A stretch of 64,000 nucleotides of DNA from Cyanobacteria bacterium TGS_CYA1 (GTDB lineage: Bacteria; Cyanobacteriota; Vampirovibrionia; Obscuribacterales; Obscuribacteraceae), in assembly GCA_026129135.1 (NCBI GenBank), contig JAHCIQ010000001.1, positions 434,001-498,000 of the forward strand, in the 5' to 3' direction. Position 1 is the first letter of the stretch; every line of letters starts with the position of its first letter. A model generated the notes under the pieces. That model was given only the letters and a program-made list of their open reading frames with translations. It was not told the origin of the DNA and did no database searches. The position numbers and the translations under genes are program-made. Positions 24,430-33,575 of this stretch are shown here, piece after piece.

Positions 24430-25881
24430 TTAGACTTTGACTGCTTGACGCTCGATGCGAGCAAGGGCTGTCAGAGCGGCTTCGTTAATGGTCTCTGAAA
24501 GAGTCGGGTGTGCGTGGATTGTAGCTCCAAGGTCTTCCAGGCAAGCTCCCATTTCCATTGCAAGAACCGCTTCGGCGATTAAGTCACCAGCGCGAGGTCC
24601 CACAATGCCTACCCCAAGAACGCGATGCGATTCAGGATCGTAAATTACTTTGGTGCTGCCATTGGTATCAGCAATAGTCATCGCACGTCCAGAAGCCGAC
24701 CATGGAAAGCGTGCTGCAGTAACCTTGATGCCTTTTTCTTTGGCTTCGGTTTCTGTGATTCCGCACCATGCAATTTCTGGCTCGGTGAAGACAACGGCTG
24801 GAATAGCGCGATTATCGAATTGGGATTGTTTGCCAGCTAAGACTTCAGCAGCGATGAAAGCCTGTCTCATAGCTCGGTGAGCAAGCATTGGTTGACCAGA
24901 GACATCGCCTATGGCAAGAATGCGTTTGTCGGCAGTACGGCATAGCTCGTCGATTACTACAAATCCTTGTTTGTCGATTTCGACTTCGGTATTTTCTAGA
25001 CCGACGCCTTCTGAATTAGGTCTGCGACCTACTGAAATCAACACTTTGTCGAAGTCCATCGAGGTGGGAATATCTTTGTTGCCATCAGGAGGACCAAATT
25101 GTGCGTGTACCGATTTGCCTTTTACTTCGAGACTCTTCACTTTGGTATCAAGGAAAATATTCTTGAAAGTAGTGGTCAATTTGTTCTGGAGCGGACGGAC
25201 CAAATCGCGGTCGCAGCCGGGCAAAAGACCATCGGTCATTTCTACAACGGTAACTTCCGAACCAAGAGCTGCATAAACAGATCCAAGTTCAAGTCCTATG
25301 TAACCGCCACCAACGACGAGTAATTTTTTGGGAACGCCATCTACTTTTAGAGCAGAAGTCGAGTCCATGATCAAATCACTATTCATGTCGTCTTTGTTCG
25401 CAAAGAGCATTGGCAGCTTGGTTGGGCTTGAACCAGTGGCAAGAATTGCGTGCTTGAATTTGACTCGCACAGCTGATTCGCCTTCACGTTCAACGCGAAG
25501 CGAGCGTGAATCTGCAAAATTAGCGCGACCAATCAATCGCTCCACTTTTGCGGATTTGCACATGCCCACAATGCCTTGCGAAAGTTTTTCTAGCACATCG
25601 TCTTTCCAGGCAACGAGCTCTTTGACATTGATTTTAGGTTCGGCGAAATCGAGACCAATTTTTTTCGCGTGACGTGCAAGCTCTATGACTTCAGCTGCGT
25701 GGAGCAAAGCTTTTGATGGGATACAACCCATATTCAGACATACACCGCCCGGTCTTGGCTGTTCGTCTACCATGATGGTTTTGATACCAAGCTCGGCTGC
25801 GCGCAAGGCTGCTGTGTAGCCGCCGGGTCCGCCACCGACTACAACCAGGTCGACCTGCTCGACCATTTCTCCTACTACCAT
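24430..25881 (-). CDS. lpdA: Dihydrolipoyl dehydrogenase (E3)
   Basis: FAD-dependent E3 that reoxidises the lipoyl arm of the pyruvate dehydrogenase complex and makes NADH. Seen: FAD motif VVVGGGPGGYTAA at the N-terminus, the redox disulphide GGVCLNMGCIPSK, the NAD motif LVVGGGYIGLELG, the second FAD stretch RILAIGDVSGQ, and the catalytic HAHPTLSE near the end. The length of 483 residues is typical. The first ATG (25881) has GGAG 9 nt upstream; a second ATG at 25866 is possible. Last gene of pdhA-pdhB-pdhC-lpdA, 3 nt after pdhC. Confidence 0.97.
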   Translation of the reverse strand: MVVGEMVEQVDLVVVGGGPGGYTAALRAAELGIKTIMVDEQPRPGGVCLNMGCIPSKALLHAAEVIELARHAKKIGLDFAEPKINVKELVAWKDDVLEKLSQGIVGMCKSAKVERLIGRANFADSRSLRVEREGESAVRVKFKHAILATGSSPTKLPMLFANKDDMNSDLIMDSTSALKVDGVPKKLLVVGGGYIGLELGSVYAALGSEVTVVEMTDGLLPGCDRDLVRPLQNKLTTTFKNIFLDTKVKSLEVKGKSVHAQFGPPDGNKDIPTSMDFDKVLISVGRRPNSEGVGLENTEVEIDKQGFVVIDELCRTADKRILAIGDVSGQPMLAHRAMRQAFIAAEVLAGKQSQFDNRAIPAVVFTEPEIAWCGITETEAKEKGIKVTAARFPWSASGRAMTIADTNGSTKVIYDPESHRVLGVGIVGPRAGDLIAEAVLAMEMGACLEDLGATIHAHPTLSETINEAALTALARIERQAVKV

Positions 25882-25884
25882 TTT

Positions 25885-27318
25885 TTAGTTCTCCAGAATG
25901 AAGTTGAGCGGGTGCTCTAGGTGATTGATGATATGACGAACGAAATATGCAGCTTCGGCACCATCGGCCAGTCTGTGGTCGAAAGATAGAGCTAGAGGCA
26001 AGATTGTTCCAATCTCGATATTGCCGTTGCGAACGACTGGTTTGTCGGCGCCACGAGCCATACCTAAGATGGCGCATTCGGGATGATTAATCATGGGAGA
26101 CATGTTTGTTCCACCGATGGCACCAATATTGGTGATAGTGAAGGTGCCGCCTTGCAATTTTTCGAGCTCGACTTTGCCGGCGCGAGTTTTGTTGGCGATG
26201 TCTTGTAATTCGATTGCTACTTGAGTGAGCGACTTTTGATCTGCGTTGTGGATAACAGGCACAATCAAGCCTTTCTCGGTCGCGACCGCAATACCTATGT
26301 TGTAGTATTTCTTGAAGACGATTTCTGATTTTTCGTCATCGAGACTAGAGTTGAATTGCGGATATTTTTGCAGGGCGCTCACCACTGCTTTGATAACAAT
26401 GGCAGTGAGAGTAAGGCGCGAGCCTGTTTTTTCGGCAAAGCTCTTCTCGATTGATTTTAGAGTCTGATTCAAACTCGTGATATCGGCTTCGTCGAAAGTG
26501 GTGACATGAGGAATAGTCGTCCAGGACTTCATCATGCTTTGAGCAATTTTCTTTCTGATTGAACGAAGCGCAACGCGCTCGACCTGACCTTGTTTGGAGA
26601 AATCGGGCAGTTCGCCTGGAATGTGAGGCATCGACTGAGTTGTAAAACCAGACGAGCCACCAGATTTTTCTGATTTTTCGTCGCCACCATATTTGTCGTG
26701 CAAGCTGATAGCTTGCTGAGCCTGGCGCGAACCTGTCGTTGTCGTCGCGACTGCTGAGCCCACCTTGCTTTCCAGTGCGCCTGCAGCATAGGCTCTGACG
26801 TCTTCTTTCAGCACGCGACCGTGAGGACCGGACGGACGCACGTCGTAGAGATCTACTTTCAATTCACGAGCCAGTGCACGTACAGCTGGAGCCGCTGGAA
26901 CTGGAACATCGCGATTTACATGATGTGCTTGACCCGAGCGGGCTTGTGTTTGTGCTGGAGCCGAAGCTTGAGCTGCTTTACCATTGCCGTTTGCATTAGC
27001 TGTGCCAACTGGAGAGAGAATTTGAGTTTTGGTCTCGTCTGCTTTAGCTGGAGACTTAGCAGAATCTTTGCTTGTTGCTGCGCCACCACCAATAGTGATC
27101 ATGTTGCAGCCTGTTTTTGCTACTTCGCCTTCTTTTACGTGAATAGCTTCAACGGTTCCGGTGAAGGGAGAAGGAACTTCGACAACAGCTTTGTCGGTTT
27201 CTACTTCAAAAAGAATATCGTCTTCTTTTACGCTCTGGCCGACTTTCACCTTGATGGCGATAATTTCGGCTTCGTGAATGCCTTCGCCAAGGTCGGGTAG
27301 AAGGAAGTCTTGACTCAT
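25885..27318 (-). CDS. pdhC: Pyruvate dehydrogenase E2 (dihydrolipoamide acetyltransferase)
   Basis: Core of the pyruvate dehydrogenase complex; transfers the acetyl group from lipoate to CoA. Domains in order: one lipoyl domain (lipoyl Lys in EVETDKAVVEVP, about residue 43), an Ala/Pro/Gln-rich flexible linker, a peripheral-subunit-binding domain (PAVRALARELKVDLYDV with SGPHGRVLKEDV, about 140-180), another linker, and the catalytic domain ending in SFDHRLADGAEA, which carries the catalytic His and Asp. It has a single lipoyl domain, unlike the three of E. coli AceF. AGGAG sits upstream of the ATG. The acyltransferase could also serve a branched-chain complex, but the neighbouring E1 genes look like PDH. 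Confidence 0.95.
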   Translation of the reverse strand: MSQDFLLPDLGEGIHEAEIIAIKVKVGQSVKEDDILFEVETDKAVVEVPSPFTGTVEAIHVKEGEVAKTGCNMITIGGGAATSKDSAKSPAKADETKTQILSPVGTANANGNGKAAQASAPAQTQARSGQAHHVNRDVPVPAAPAVRALARELKVDLYDVRPSGPHGRVLKEDVRAYAAGALESKVGSAVATTTTGSRQAQQAISLHDKYGGDEKSEKSGGSSGFTTQSMPHIPGELPDFSKQGQVERVALRSIRKKIAQSMMKSWTTIPHVTTFDEADITSLNQTLKSIEKSFAEKTGSRLTLTAIVIKAVVSALQKYPQFNSSLDDEKSEIVFKKYYNIGIAVATEKGLIVPVIHNADQKSLTQVAIELQDIANKTRAGKVELEKLQGGTFTITNIGAIGGTNMSPMINHPECAILGMARGADKPVVRNGNIEIGTILPLALSFDHRLADGAEAAYFVRHIINHLEHPLNFILEN

Positions 27319-27327
27319 TTTTTACTC

Positions 27328-28317
27328 CTAGAATTTGATTGTTTCCATGCAGGCGAGTGCAACTTTGTCTGCGTCGGGAAGGAAGAATTGTTCTTTCGAG
27401 AAATAGGGCATCGGAACGTCGTATCCGGTAACACGCTTGACTGGCGCTTCCAGTGAAAGAAACGCATTTTCGTTTACACGAGCGATGATTTCAGCAGCGA
27501 TACCAAGATTGCGAGGACCTTCGTGCACAACTACCAGACGACCGGTTTTTTCGACCGATTTGCAAATGGTGGCATGATCCATTGGTGAGATTGAAAGCAA
27601 GTCGATTAACTCGATGCTAACATCTTGATCTTCTTCCAGTGTTTCGACAGCATCTAAAGCTACTCGGAAGCTTGCACCAAACGAAACTACGGTGAGGTCT
27701 TTTCCTTCTTTGACTACTTGAGCTTTACCGATTGGGAAAGTTTCTATTTCGTCAGGTACTTCTTCTTTGAATAAACGATAGAGCGATTTTGGTTCGTAGA
27801 AAACCACTGCATCGTCGTCTTGAATGGCGCTATGAAGCAATGCACGAGCGCTTCTTGGTCCGGAAGGCATTACTACTTTCAGACCAGGCACGTGTGCCCA
27901 GGTCGCTTCGCGCGATTCTGAGTGGTGCTCGAGTGCACGAATCCCGCCGCCCGATGGCATACGCATTACAAGCGGGGTTTTAATCTGTCCGCGAGTTCTG
28001 TTGCGAAAACGTGCAGCGTGCGATTCCATCTGGTTGAAAGCATAGTTGGCGAAATCTGAAAACTGGATTTCGCAAACCGGACGCAATCCATAAATGGACA
28101 TGCCGATGGCGGTGCCCATGATGCCTGCTTCTGCAAGAGGAGTATCGATTACTCTTTTCTCGCCATACTTTTGAACCAGACCTTCGGTAATACGAAATAC
28201 GCCTTCGTCGTAACCTACGTCTTCGCCCATCACCACTACGTTCTCATCGCGCTCGAGAGCCTCGTGGAGGGCTAGATTGATGGCTTTCGCCATATTCATT
28301 TCTTTTGTGCCTGCCAT
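27328..28317 (-). CDS. pdhB: Pyruvate dehydrogenase E1 beta subunit
   Basis: Transketolase-fold beta chain that pairs with PdhA to bind thiamine diphosphate and decarboxylate pyruvate. Marks: start with EALERDENVVVMGEDVGYDEGVF, DTPLAEAGIMGTAIGMSIYG, QFSDFANYAFNQM, and in the C-terminal domain VHEGPRNLGIAAEI. 329 residues is the normal size for a separate beta chain. A strong AGGAG stands 8 nt before the ATG. It lies 11 nt after pdhA and 9 nt before pdhC. Confidence 0.96.
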   Translation of the reverse strand: MAGTKEMNMAKAINLALHEALERDENVVVMGEDVGYDEGVFRITEGLVQKYGEKRVIDTPLAEAGIMGTAIGMSIYGLRPVCEIQFSDFANYAFNQMESHAARFRNRTRGQIKTPLVMRMPSGGGIRALEHHSESREATWAHVPGLKVVMPSGPRSARALLHSAIQDDDAVVFYEPKSLYRLFKEEVPDEIETFPIGKAQVVKEGKDLTVVSFGASFRVALDAVETLEEDQDVSIELIDLLSISPMDHATICKSVEKTGRLVVVHEGPRNLGIAAEIIARVNENAFLSLEAPVKRVTGYDVPMPYFSKEQFFLPDADKVALACMETIKF

Positions 28318-28328
28318 TTCTGTAACTC

Positions 28329-29474
28329 CTATTTCGCGCTACCGGCAGCATGTGCCGTGTGATTCTGCTGTTTTTTACCTTTTTTCTTGTGCTCGAGATA
28401 TTGCTTGAGCTCTTCTTTCTGAGCCTTGAGGTGCTCGGTTTCTTCGCCGTAGAGATAGTCGAACATCGCCAGCGGATTCATCAATTCTTCCGACTTGGAC
28501 AATGTTTCGGAGCGCTCGATACCGGCTCTGATTTCGGCGTCGACTTCAGCTTCCATTTCTTCTAATTCTTTAGCTGTGACGACACCTTTGTTTTGAAGGT
28601 ATTTAGCAAAACGTGTGAGTGGTTCTTTGCCGAACCATTCTTTCGATTCGTCTTCACTGCGATAACGTTTTGGATCGTCAGCAGTAGTGTGAGGTGTGAA
28701 TCTGTAAGTCAGACCTTCTACGAGAGTAGGACCACCACCAGCTTTGGCGCGGTCTACAGCTTCTTTGGTGGCAACATACATAGCTAGAACGTCGTTGCCA
28801 TCGACTTTGATTCCGGGCATGCCATAAGCAACCGCACGTTGAGCGAGCGTTTTGCAATTCATTTGTTTCGAGAGCGGAACCGAAATTGCATATTGATTGT
28901 TCTGGCAAACAAAGACTACAGGGGCTTTGAATACCGAAGCGAAATTGAGAGCTTCGTGGAAATCGCCTTCTGATGATGAGCCGTCACCAAAATATGTAAG
29001 AGCGACTTTTTTGTCACCTTTGATATTCATCGCCATGCCAACGCCAGCTGCGTGCAGAAGTTGACTAGCGACAGGAACGCAGTAAGGAAGGTCGTTGACG
29101 CCTTCTGGCGGAACGGCGCCTTCTTCGTAACCATTCCAATATAAGATGATTTTTTCAAGCGACCAACCGCGATAGAGCATGCCGGCGAGTTCTCTGTAAG
29201 CCGGGATATGCCAGTCGGTTTTTTCTATTGCCGAAACCGAGCCGATGCTAACCGCTTCGTGACCAGAAGCTTGTGGGAATGTGCCGAGTCTTCCTGTGCG
29301 TTGCATCTTGAGCATACGCTCGTCTGTGCGACGACCCAAAAGCATGAAGCGGTACATTTTTTTGAGTGTGGCGTTGTCCAGCTTGGGCTCAAGCTTGGCA
29401 TCGACATTGGCATTCTCGTCCAGGATGGAGAGATACTCGATTTTTTCGGTAATTTCTATTGGTTTTCTTGGCAT
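28329..29474 (-). CDS. pdhA: Pyruvate dehydrogenase E1 alpha subunit
   Basis: Alpha chain of the E1 heterotetramer. The thiamine diphosphate motif is GDGSSSEGDFHEALNFAS, ending near QNNQYAIS; RYRSEDESKEW is a phosphorylation-loop-like segment common to this family. The C-terminal 45 residues are very rich in Lys, Glu and Gln (EHLKAQKEELKQYLEHKKK, then GKKQQN), an unusual charged tail beyond the domain. 381 residues in all. First gene of the operon; divergent from lipA with about 150 nt between. Confidence 0.96.
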   Translation of the reverse strand: MPRKPIEITEKIEYLSILDENANVDAKLEPKLDNATLKKMYRFMLLGRRTDERMLKMQRTGRLGTFPQASGHEAVSIGSVSAIEKTDWHIPAYRELAGMLYRGWSLEKIILYWNGYEEGAVPPEGVNDLPYCVPVASQLLHAAGVGMAMNIKGDKKVALTYFGDGSSSEGDFHEALNFASVFKAPVVFVCQNNQYAISVPLSKQMNCKTLAQRAVAYGMPGIKVDGNDVLAMYVATKEAVDRAKAGGGPTLVEGLTYRFTPHTTADDPKRYRSEDESKEWFGKEPLTRFAKYLQNKGVVTAKELEEMEAEVDAEIRAGIERSETLSKSEELMNPLAMFDYLYGEETEHLKAQKEELKQYLEHKKKGKKQQNHTAHAAGSAK

Positions 29475-29626
29475 GGCTCTTTATTGTCCTGTTTCGTTGC
29501 AAGTTGCTTAAGACAAACTTGACGACTGGAATTTGACCATGAAAGTATGTCATATTTAGGGGAGTCGAATCTTTATAATTTGGCTAAGATCGAGGCTCAC
29601 GGCACATCCAACTTGCGCGAATATAA

Positions 29627-30526
29627 ATGAATAATAAAACTTTGGCAGAATTTGAATTAAAAGACGACGAACCGAAAGGTCGTACCAAACCAGATTGGTT
29701 GAAAGTGCGGCTGCCAAGTTCGCCAGCTTACGCGAAAGTGAAAAAGCTGATTACAGACAACGATTTGCACACTGTATGCGAATCGGCAGCGTGTCCAAAC
29801 CGTGGCGAGTGCTGGTCGCATTCCACTGCCACATTCATGATTCTGGGCAATATTTGTACACGTAGTTGCGGCTTTTGCAATGTAATAACAGGCAAGCCTA
29901 CAGAGCTCGATCTCGATGAGCCACGCCGTGTGGCTGATGCTATCGCCAAGCTCGATCTCGAATACGCCGTTATCACTTCAGTCAATCGCGACGAATTGAA
30001 AGACGGTGGAGCTGGTGTCTGGGCCGAGACAATCAGACAGACTCGTTTAGCCTGTCCTAAAACAAAAATCGAAGTGTTGATTCCAGACTTCGTTGGCAAC
30101 TGGGATGCGCTCAATGTAGTACTCGACGCAAAGCCCGATGTTTTGAATCACAATATCGAAACAGTGCCAAGACTCTATTTGAGAGTCCGTCCTCAAGGCA
30201 AATTCGTTCGCAGTCTCGAGCTTTTGCGTATCGCCAAAGACAAAGGTTTTGTCACCAAATCCGGTATCATGCTCGGACTGGGTGAAACCAAAGACGAGGT
30301 GATTGACACTATGAAAGCCTGGCGCAAGTCCGGAGTCGACTTAATCACTCTTGGTCAATACATGCAGCCGACTTTGAATCACTTGCCGGTCGATAGATTT
30401 GTAGCGCCTGAAGAATTCGACGAATTCAAGGAAATCGGTCTTGAAATGGGATTCAAGAACGTTTTCTCCGGACCATTGGTCCGCAGTAGCTATCACGCTT
30501 TCGAGCAAGCTGCCGAAGTAGTCTAG
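29627..30526 (+). CDS. lipA: Lipoyl synthase
   Basis: Radical SAM enzyme that inserts two sulphurs into octanoyl groups on E2 and GcvH to make lipoate. Both iron-sulphur clusters are seen: the auxiliary cluster motif CESAACPNRGEC and the radical SAM motif CTRSCGFC; the final RSSYHAFEQ provides the conserved Arg-Ser-Ser. The length is 299 residues. It stands head to head with the pdh operon, whose E2 needs lipoate, so joint control is plausible. Ribosome site weak; the ATG is the only likely start. Confidence 0.96.
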   Translation: MNNKTLAEFELKDDEPKGRTKPDWLKVRLPSSPAYAKVKKLITDNDLHTVCESAACPNRGECWSHSTATFMILGNICTRSCGFCNVITGKPTELDLDEPRRVADAIAKLDLEYAVITSVNRDELKDGGAGVWAETIRQTRLACPKTKIEVLIPDFVGNWDALNVVLDAKPDVLNHNIETVPRLYLRVRPQGKFVRSLELLRIAKDKGFVTKSGIMLGLGETKDEVIDTMKAWRKSGVDLITLGQYMQPTLNHLPVDRFVAPEEFDEFKEIGLEMGFKNVFSGPLVRSSYHAFEQAAEVV

Positions 30527-30535
30527 ATTTAAGCG

Positions 30536-30559
30536 GCTAATTCGCTAATTCGCTAAAAC
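30536..30559. repeat. Three 8-bp tandem repeats GCTAATTC
   Basis: GCTAATTC at 30536 and 30544, then GCTAAAAC at 30552. They sit between the convergent lipA and glycosyltransferase genes and include the latter's last codons. The same GCTAATT core recurs at 57189-57218 with a 10-bp period. Confidence 0.6.
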
Positions 30560-31821
30560 TGAGGCATCGAAGGCATAGAAGGCATCGAGCCGGTTTGCCC
30601 TGGATTGACTATGGTCGAATTCTGATTTTGATTCGGATTTGCAATCTGGCCGCCGACTGCGTTTACGCCAGTTTCCATCAAAATCGCTTCGGCAATATCG
30701 TGAACTGCTCTGGTTTTGTCAAGTTGATAACGAGAGGGAAGTTGCAGATTGCCTATTTCTTTGCGCGTGCGCATGGTAAGTGCAATCGGGATGATGTCTT
30801 CAGGCGCTTTGATGGCGTGTGCAAGACCTTCCTGGCAAAGTAGGTTGGCAGTGCCCATTTCTTGCGGCATGGGCTGGGTGATCATATCGATAGCCAGAGG
30901 CAGTTTGCGTGCCACGGCTTCGAATGTAGTAAGTCCGCCAGCTTTGGTCACCATCAAATCGCAGGCAGTCATGAGGTCAGACATGCGATCGTGGAAAGGA
31001 AGAACAGCGGTCGGGTGTTTTGAATTAGCAGCCAACTCGTTTGCTCTGGTGTAAAGCTCTTGATTTTGACCGCACAAGAAAATGACTTGCATCCGACGAT
31101 CGACGTAGTTGAGCGCTTCGTAGACAGAAAGAATATTGCCGCCGCCAGCCCAGCCTGAGTTCAAGCAAAGAGTTGGAAGGTCGGGCGAAAGTCCCATACG
31201 GGTGCGAAATTCTTCCGGAGTAAAGTTTACCGGCTTGCTGAAATCGGGATGCACTGGCATTCCAAGCACTTTGATTTTATGTTGATCGATACCGTGTTTG
31301 ACCAGGGTTGCTTTGCCAAGGTCGTTTGGAACGATAGTGAGATCTGCGTCGTGGCATGCCCAGCCGCTCCAGAAGTCGCCGTTGGGGTCGGTGACAACAG
31401 TGATGAGTTTGGTCTTGCCTGCCCGACCGGTGTCTTGAATGGCTCGTGCAAGATAATGATTGCTCATTGGGTGTACCGAAACGATTACGTCTGCGTTGAT
31501 TTCGTTCAGCAATGAAATCAAATAAGGTTTTGCCAGGCGATAACCAAGTTCTGAATTATTGGGCTTGGTATTTTCGATGAACCAGTAGTAGTACTTCATA
31601 CCTGCTTGATTGTGTCTGAGCAGATAGTTGTAGAACTCGACGAAATAACGATTTACAGGATGCGATTTTTCAACGATATTCTCGACCAGAAGTTCTGGTT
31701 TGCCCAAAGGGGAACTGATTGAATTCATCGATTCGCGCAAGGCCGCCTCGATGGCTTCGCAGGCGCTTCGGTGTCCGCCGCCTGTGTCAGAGAAAAACAA
31801 ACAGATTCTTGACTTCTTCAT
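30553..31821 (-). CDS. MGDG-synthase/MurG-type glycosyltransferase (GT28)
   Basis: 422-residue enzyme of the monogalactosyldiacylglycerol synthase/processive diacylglycerol glucosyltransferase group. N-terminal domain: ICLFFSDTGGGHRSACEAIEAAL, the hallmark GGGH loop; then VSVHPMSNHYLARAI and VVTDPNGDFWSGWACHDADL. C-terminal UDP-sugar site: LPFHDRMSDLMTACDLMVTKAGGLTTFEAVA and PQEMGTANLLCQEG. It probably transfers a hexose from a UDP-sugar to diacylglycerol at the inner membrane surface, making glycolipid. The final 35 residues are Asn/Gln/Pro-rich with repeated MPSMP. Sugar type cannot be told. It converges on lipA. Confidence 0.88.
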   Translation of the reverse strand: MKKSRICLFFSDTGGGHRSACEAIEAALRESMNSISSPLGKPELLVENIVEKSHPVNRYFVEFYNYLLRHNQAGMKYYYWFIENTKPNNSELGYRLAKPYLISLLNEINADVIVSVHPMSNHYLARAIQDTGRAGKTKLITVVTDPNGDFWSGWACHDADLTIVPNDLGKATLVKHGIDQHKIKVLGMPVHPDFSKPVNFTPEEFRTRMGLSPDLPTLCLNSGWAGGGNILSVYEALNYVDRRMQVIFLCGQNQELYTRANELAANSKHPTAVLPFHDRMSDLMTACDLMVTKAGGLTTFEAVARKLPLAIDMITQPMPQEMGTANLLCQEGLAHAIKAPEDIIPIALTMRTRKEIGNLQLPSRYQLDKTRAVHDIAEAILMETGVNAVGGQIANPNQNQNSTIVNPGQTGSMPSMPSMPQF

Positions 31822-31964
31822 AAGTTATTTGCTAGTAAATCCTTTAAAGTTTGTTTACAGAAATGATGCAGAATTTGTTAGATTAAGTAAACAGAGAAGA
31901 AGCTTTTCTACAATTTATATGACATTTCTTCCGCAAATTATAATTCACGAAATCAAAAGGCGTC

Positions 31965-33464
31965 ATGAAAAATAGCACCCTCTCCAAAAATACAAGACAG
32001 ATTGTGAATGCTCTTGCGGCAAGCACTTTGCTGTCTCTCTGTGCCTTTATGCCCGTGGTTGCCGAAGATTCGCGCTTGACATCGGAAGATCCGGAATTAA
32101 ATGTCATTGCCGAGGCTTCTAAAAATGGTTCTAAATCAAGCAAAGTCGAGACTCCTGCATCCGTCGGATATAAACTCCCTCCACTCAATCCTAAATTCTT
32201 GAAGAAGGAAGCCAAGGGGGTTGAGATTTATCAATACGATGAAAGTCCGCTTGGAGATCGCAAGCCTTTATTGATGGTTCACGGTCTGCGCGGCGAATTT
32301 CTTCCGTATTTTCGCTGGCACCAGGTCCTGGGACATATCACCAAAGATAGTGGCATTAATAGCACATACAAAGTTTTTCTTGCCCGCTACCCCACGCTCA
32401 CTCGTGTAAACACGACTGTTCCTGCCTTCAGAGATCAGTTGACTAAACTCTATGACTATTGTGGTCAAAAACCAATCACCATGGTAGCTCTAAGTATGGG
32501 CGGCAATGTTGCTTACGAAGCGATGGTAGTGCCCGAAATTTCAGACAAGGTGAAAGTGTTGCTTGCCATGGGAACGATGTTTCATGGCTCACCACTCTTT
32601 TCTTCTGACTGGATGCAATACAGCATCTATAAAAGATTGTCCTGGCCCTGGACACGAATCGACCATAGCTTGGCTTTGAAACTTTATTTCGACCGCAACG
32701 AAAATCTTTTGCAAGACTTCGCCTGGGACGACATCGATGGTGCAGTTCCAATCTGGGCAGGCAAATTCAAATCCAGATTATTGCTTGGACCTAAAGGCGA
32801 ATTGTCGAGCGCTAATTCGATCAATACTCGTTTAAAGGAATTGAACGAGTCGAGCAAGCACGTAAAAAACAAAGTCATCGCATATGGTGGCTATCTGCTC
32901 AATCCTTATTTAGAGCCAACTGCCCTTCGATATATAGAAAACACTGCTCTGTATCCATTTACATTCTTCACCACCAAAATGCCTGCTCATCTTGCTCGCG
33001 AGCATCCGGCGCTGGGACTGCTCAATCGTGATATCGCGGCGGTTCAAATTAATCCCGACTTGAAACACAGCGCCAAAACCCCGTTCTTTTACGCATTGAA
33101 CGATGGTATTACGCCAATTTCAAGTGCTTTGTTCTTGCCTGAGTCGACTATGCGATCGATATACATTGTCGATGAAAAGAATGTTGCTGCTCTCATTGGT
33201 AAAACCGATGTGAAAAGAGCTAGGGCTTTCAGAAATATTGACCACCTCACATTCATTGACGCCAAACGTCCTCTGGGTCTCACTCCCAAGCTGAAAGACG
33301 AGTTGAATCCAGACTCGGCAGAAAAACATATCTTCGACTGGATTCGCATGGACTTATTGCACGAAGGTACTGGAAGCCCCGAAGGTTCGCAGATTGTGCA
33401 AAAGCTCGAAGACTCTCAAGACAAGGCCGCAAGCCCTCAAGAAGAAACCAATCTGATAAAATAA
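31965..33464 (+). CDS. Exported alpha/beta hydrolase (lipase/esterase-like)
   Basis: 499 residues with a signal peptide ([20 protein letters not shown]) and an alpha/beta-hydrolase domain. The oxyanion strand is [17 protein letters not shown]; the nucleophile elbow is [13 protein letters not shown] (SMGG in place of the more common GHSMGG); a late NIDHLTF may hold the His. The arrangement resembles lipases and PGAP1-like hydrolases, probably acting on lipid or wall components in the periplasm. The C-terminal 30 residues are Gln/Glu/Ser-rich. It ends only 8 nt before the tRNA gene. Confidence 0.82.
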   Translation: MKNSTLSKNTRQIVNALAASTLLSLCAFMPVVAEDSRLTSEDPELNVIAEASKNGSKSSKVETPASVGYKLPPLNPKFLKKEAKGVEIYQYDESPLGDRKPLLMVHGLRGEFLPYFRWHQVLGHITKDSGINSTYKVFLARYPTLTRVNTTVPAFRDQLTKLYDYCGQKPITMVALSMGGNVAYEAMVVPEISDKVKVLLAMGTMFHGSPLFSSDWMQYSIYKRLSWPWTRIDHSLALKLYFDRNENLLQDFAWDDIDGAVPIWAGKFKSRLLLGPKGELSSANSINTRLKELNESSKHVKNKVIAYGGYLLNPYLEPTALRYIENTALYPFTFFTTKMPAHLAREHPALGLLNRDIAAVQINPDLKHSAKTPFFYALNDGITPISSALFLPESTMRSIYIVDEKNVAALIGKTDVKRARAFRNIDHLTFIDAKRPLGLTPKLKDELNPDSAEKHIFDWIRMDLLHEGTGSPEGSQIVQKLEDSQDKAASPQEETNLIK

Positions 33465-33472
33465 GCGGGTAC

Positions 33473-33546
<74 letters not shown>

Positions 33547-33575
33547 TTTTCTTCGCGCCCAAGTAAAAACAACAG

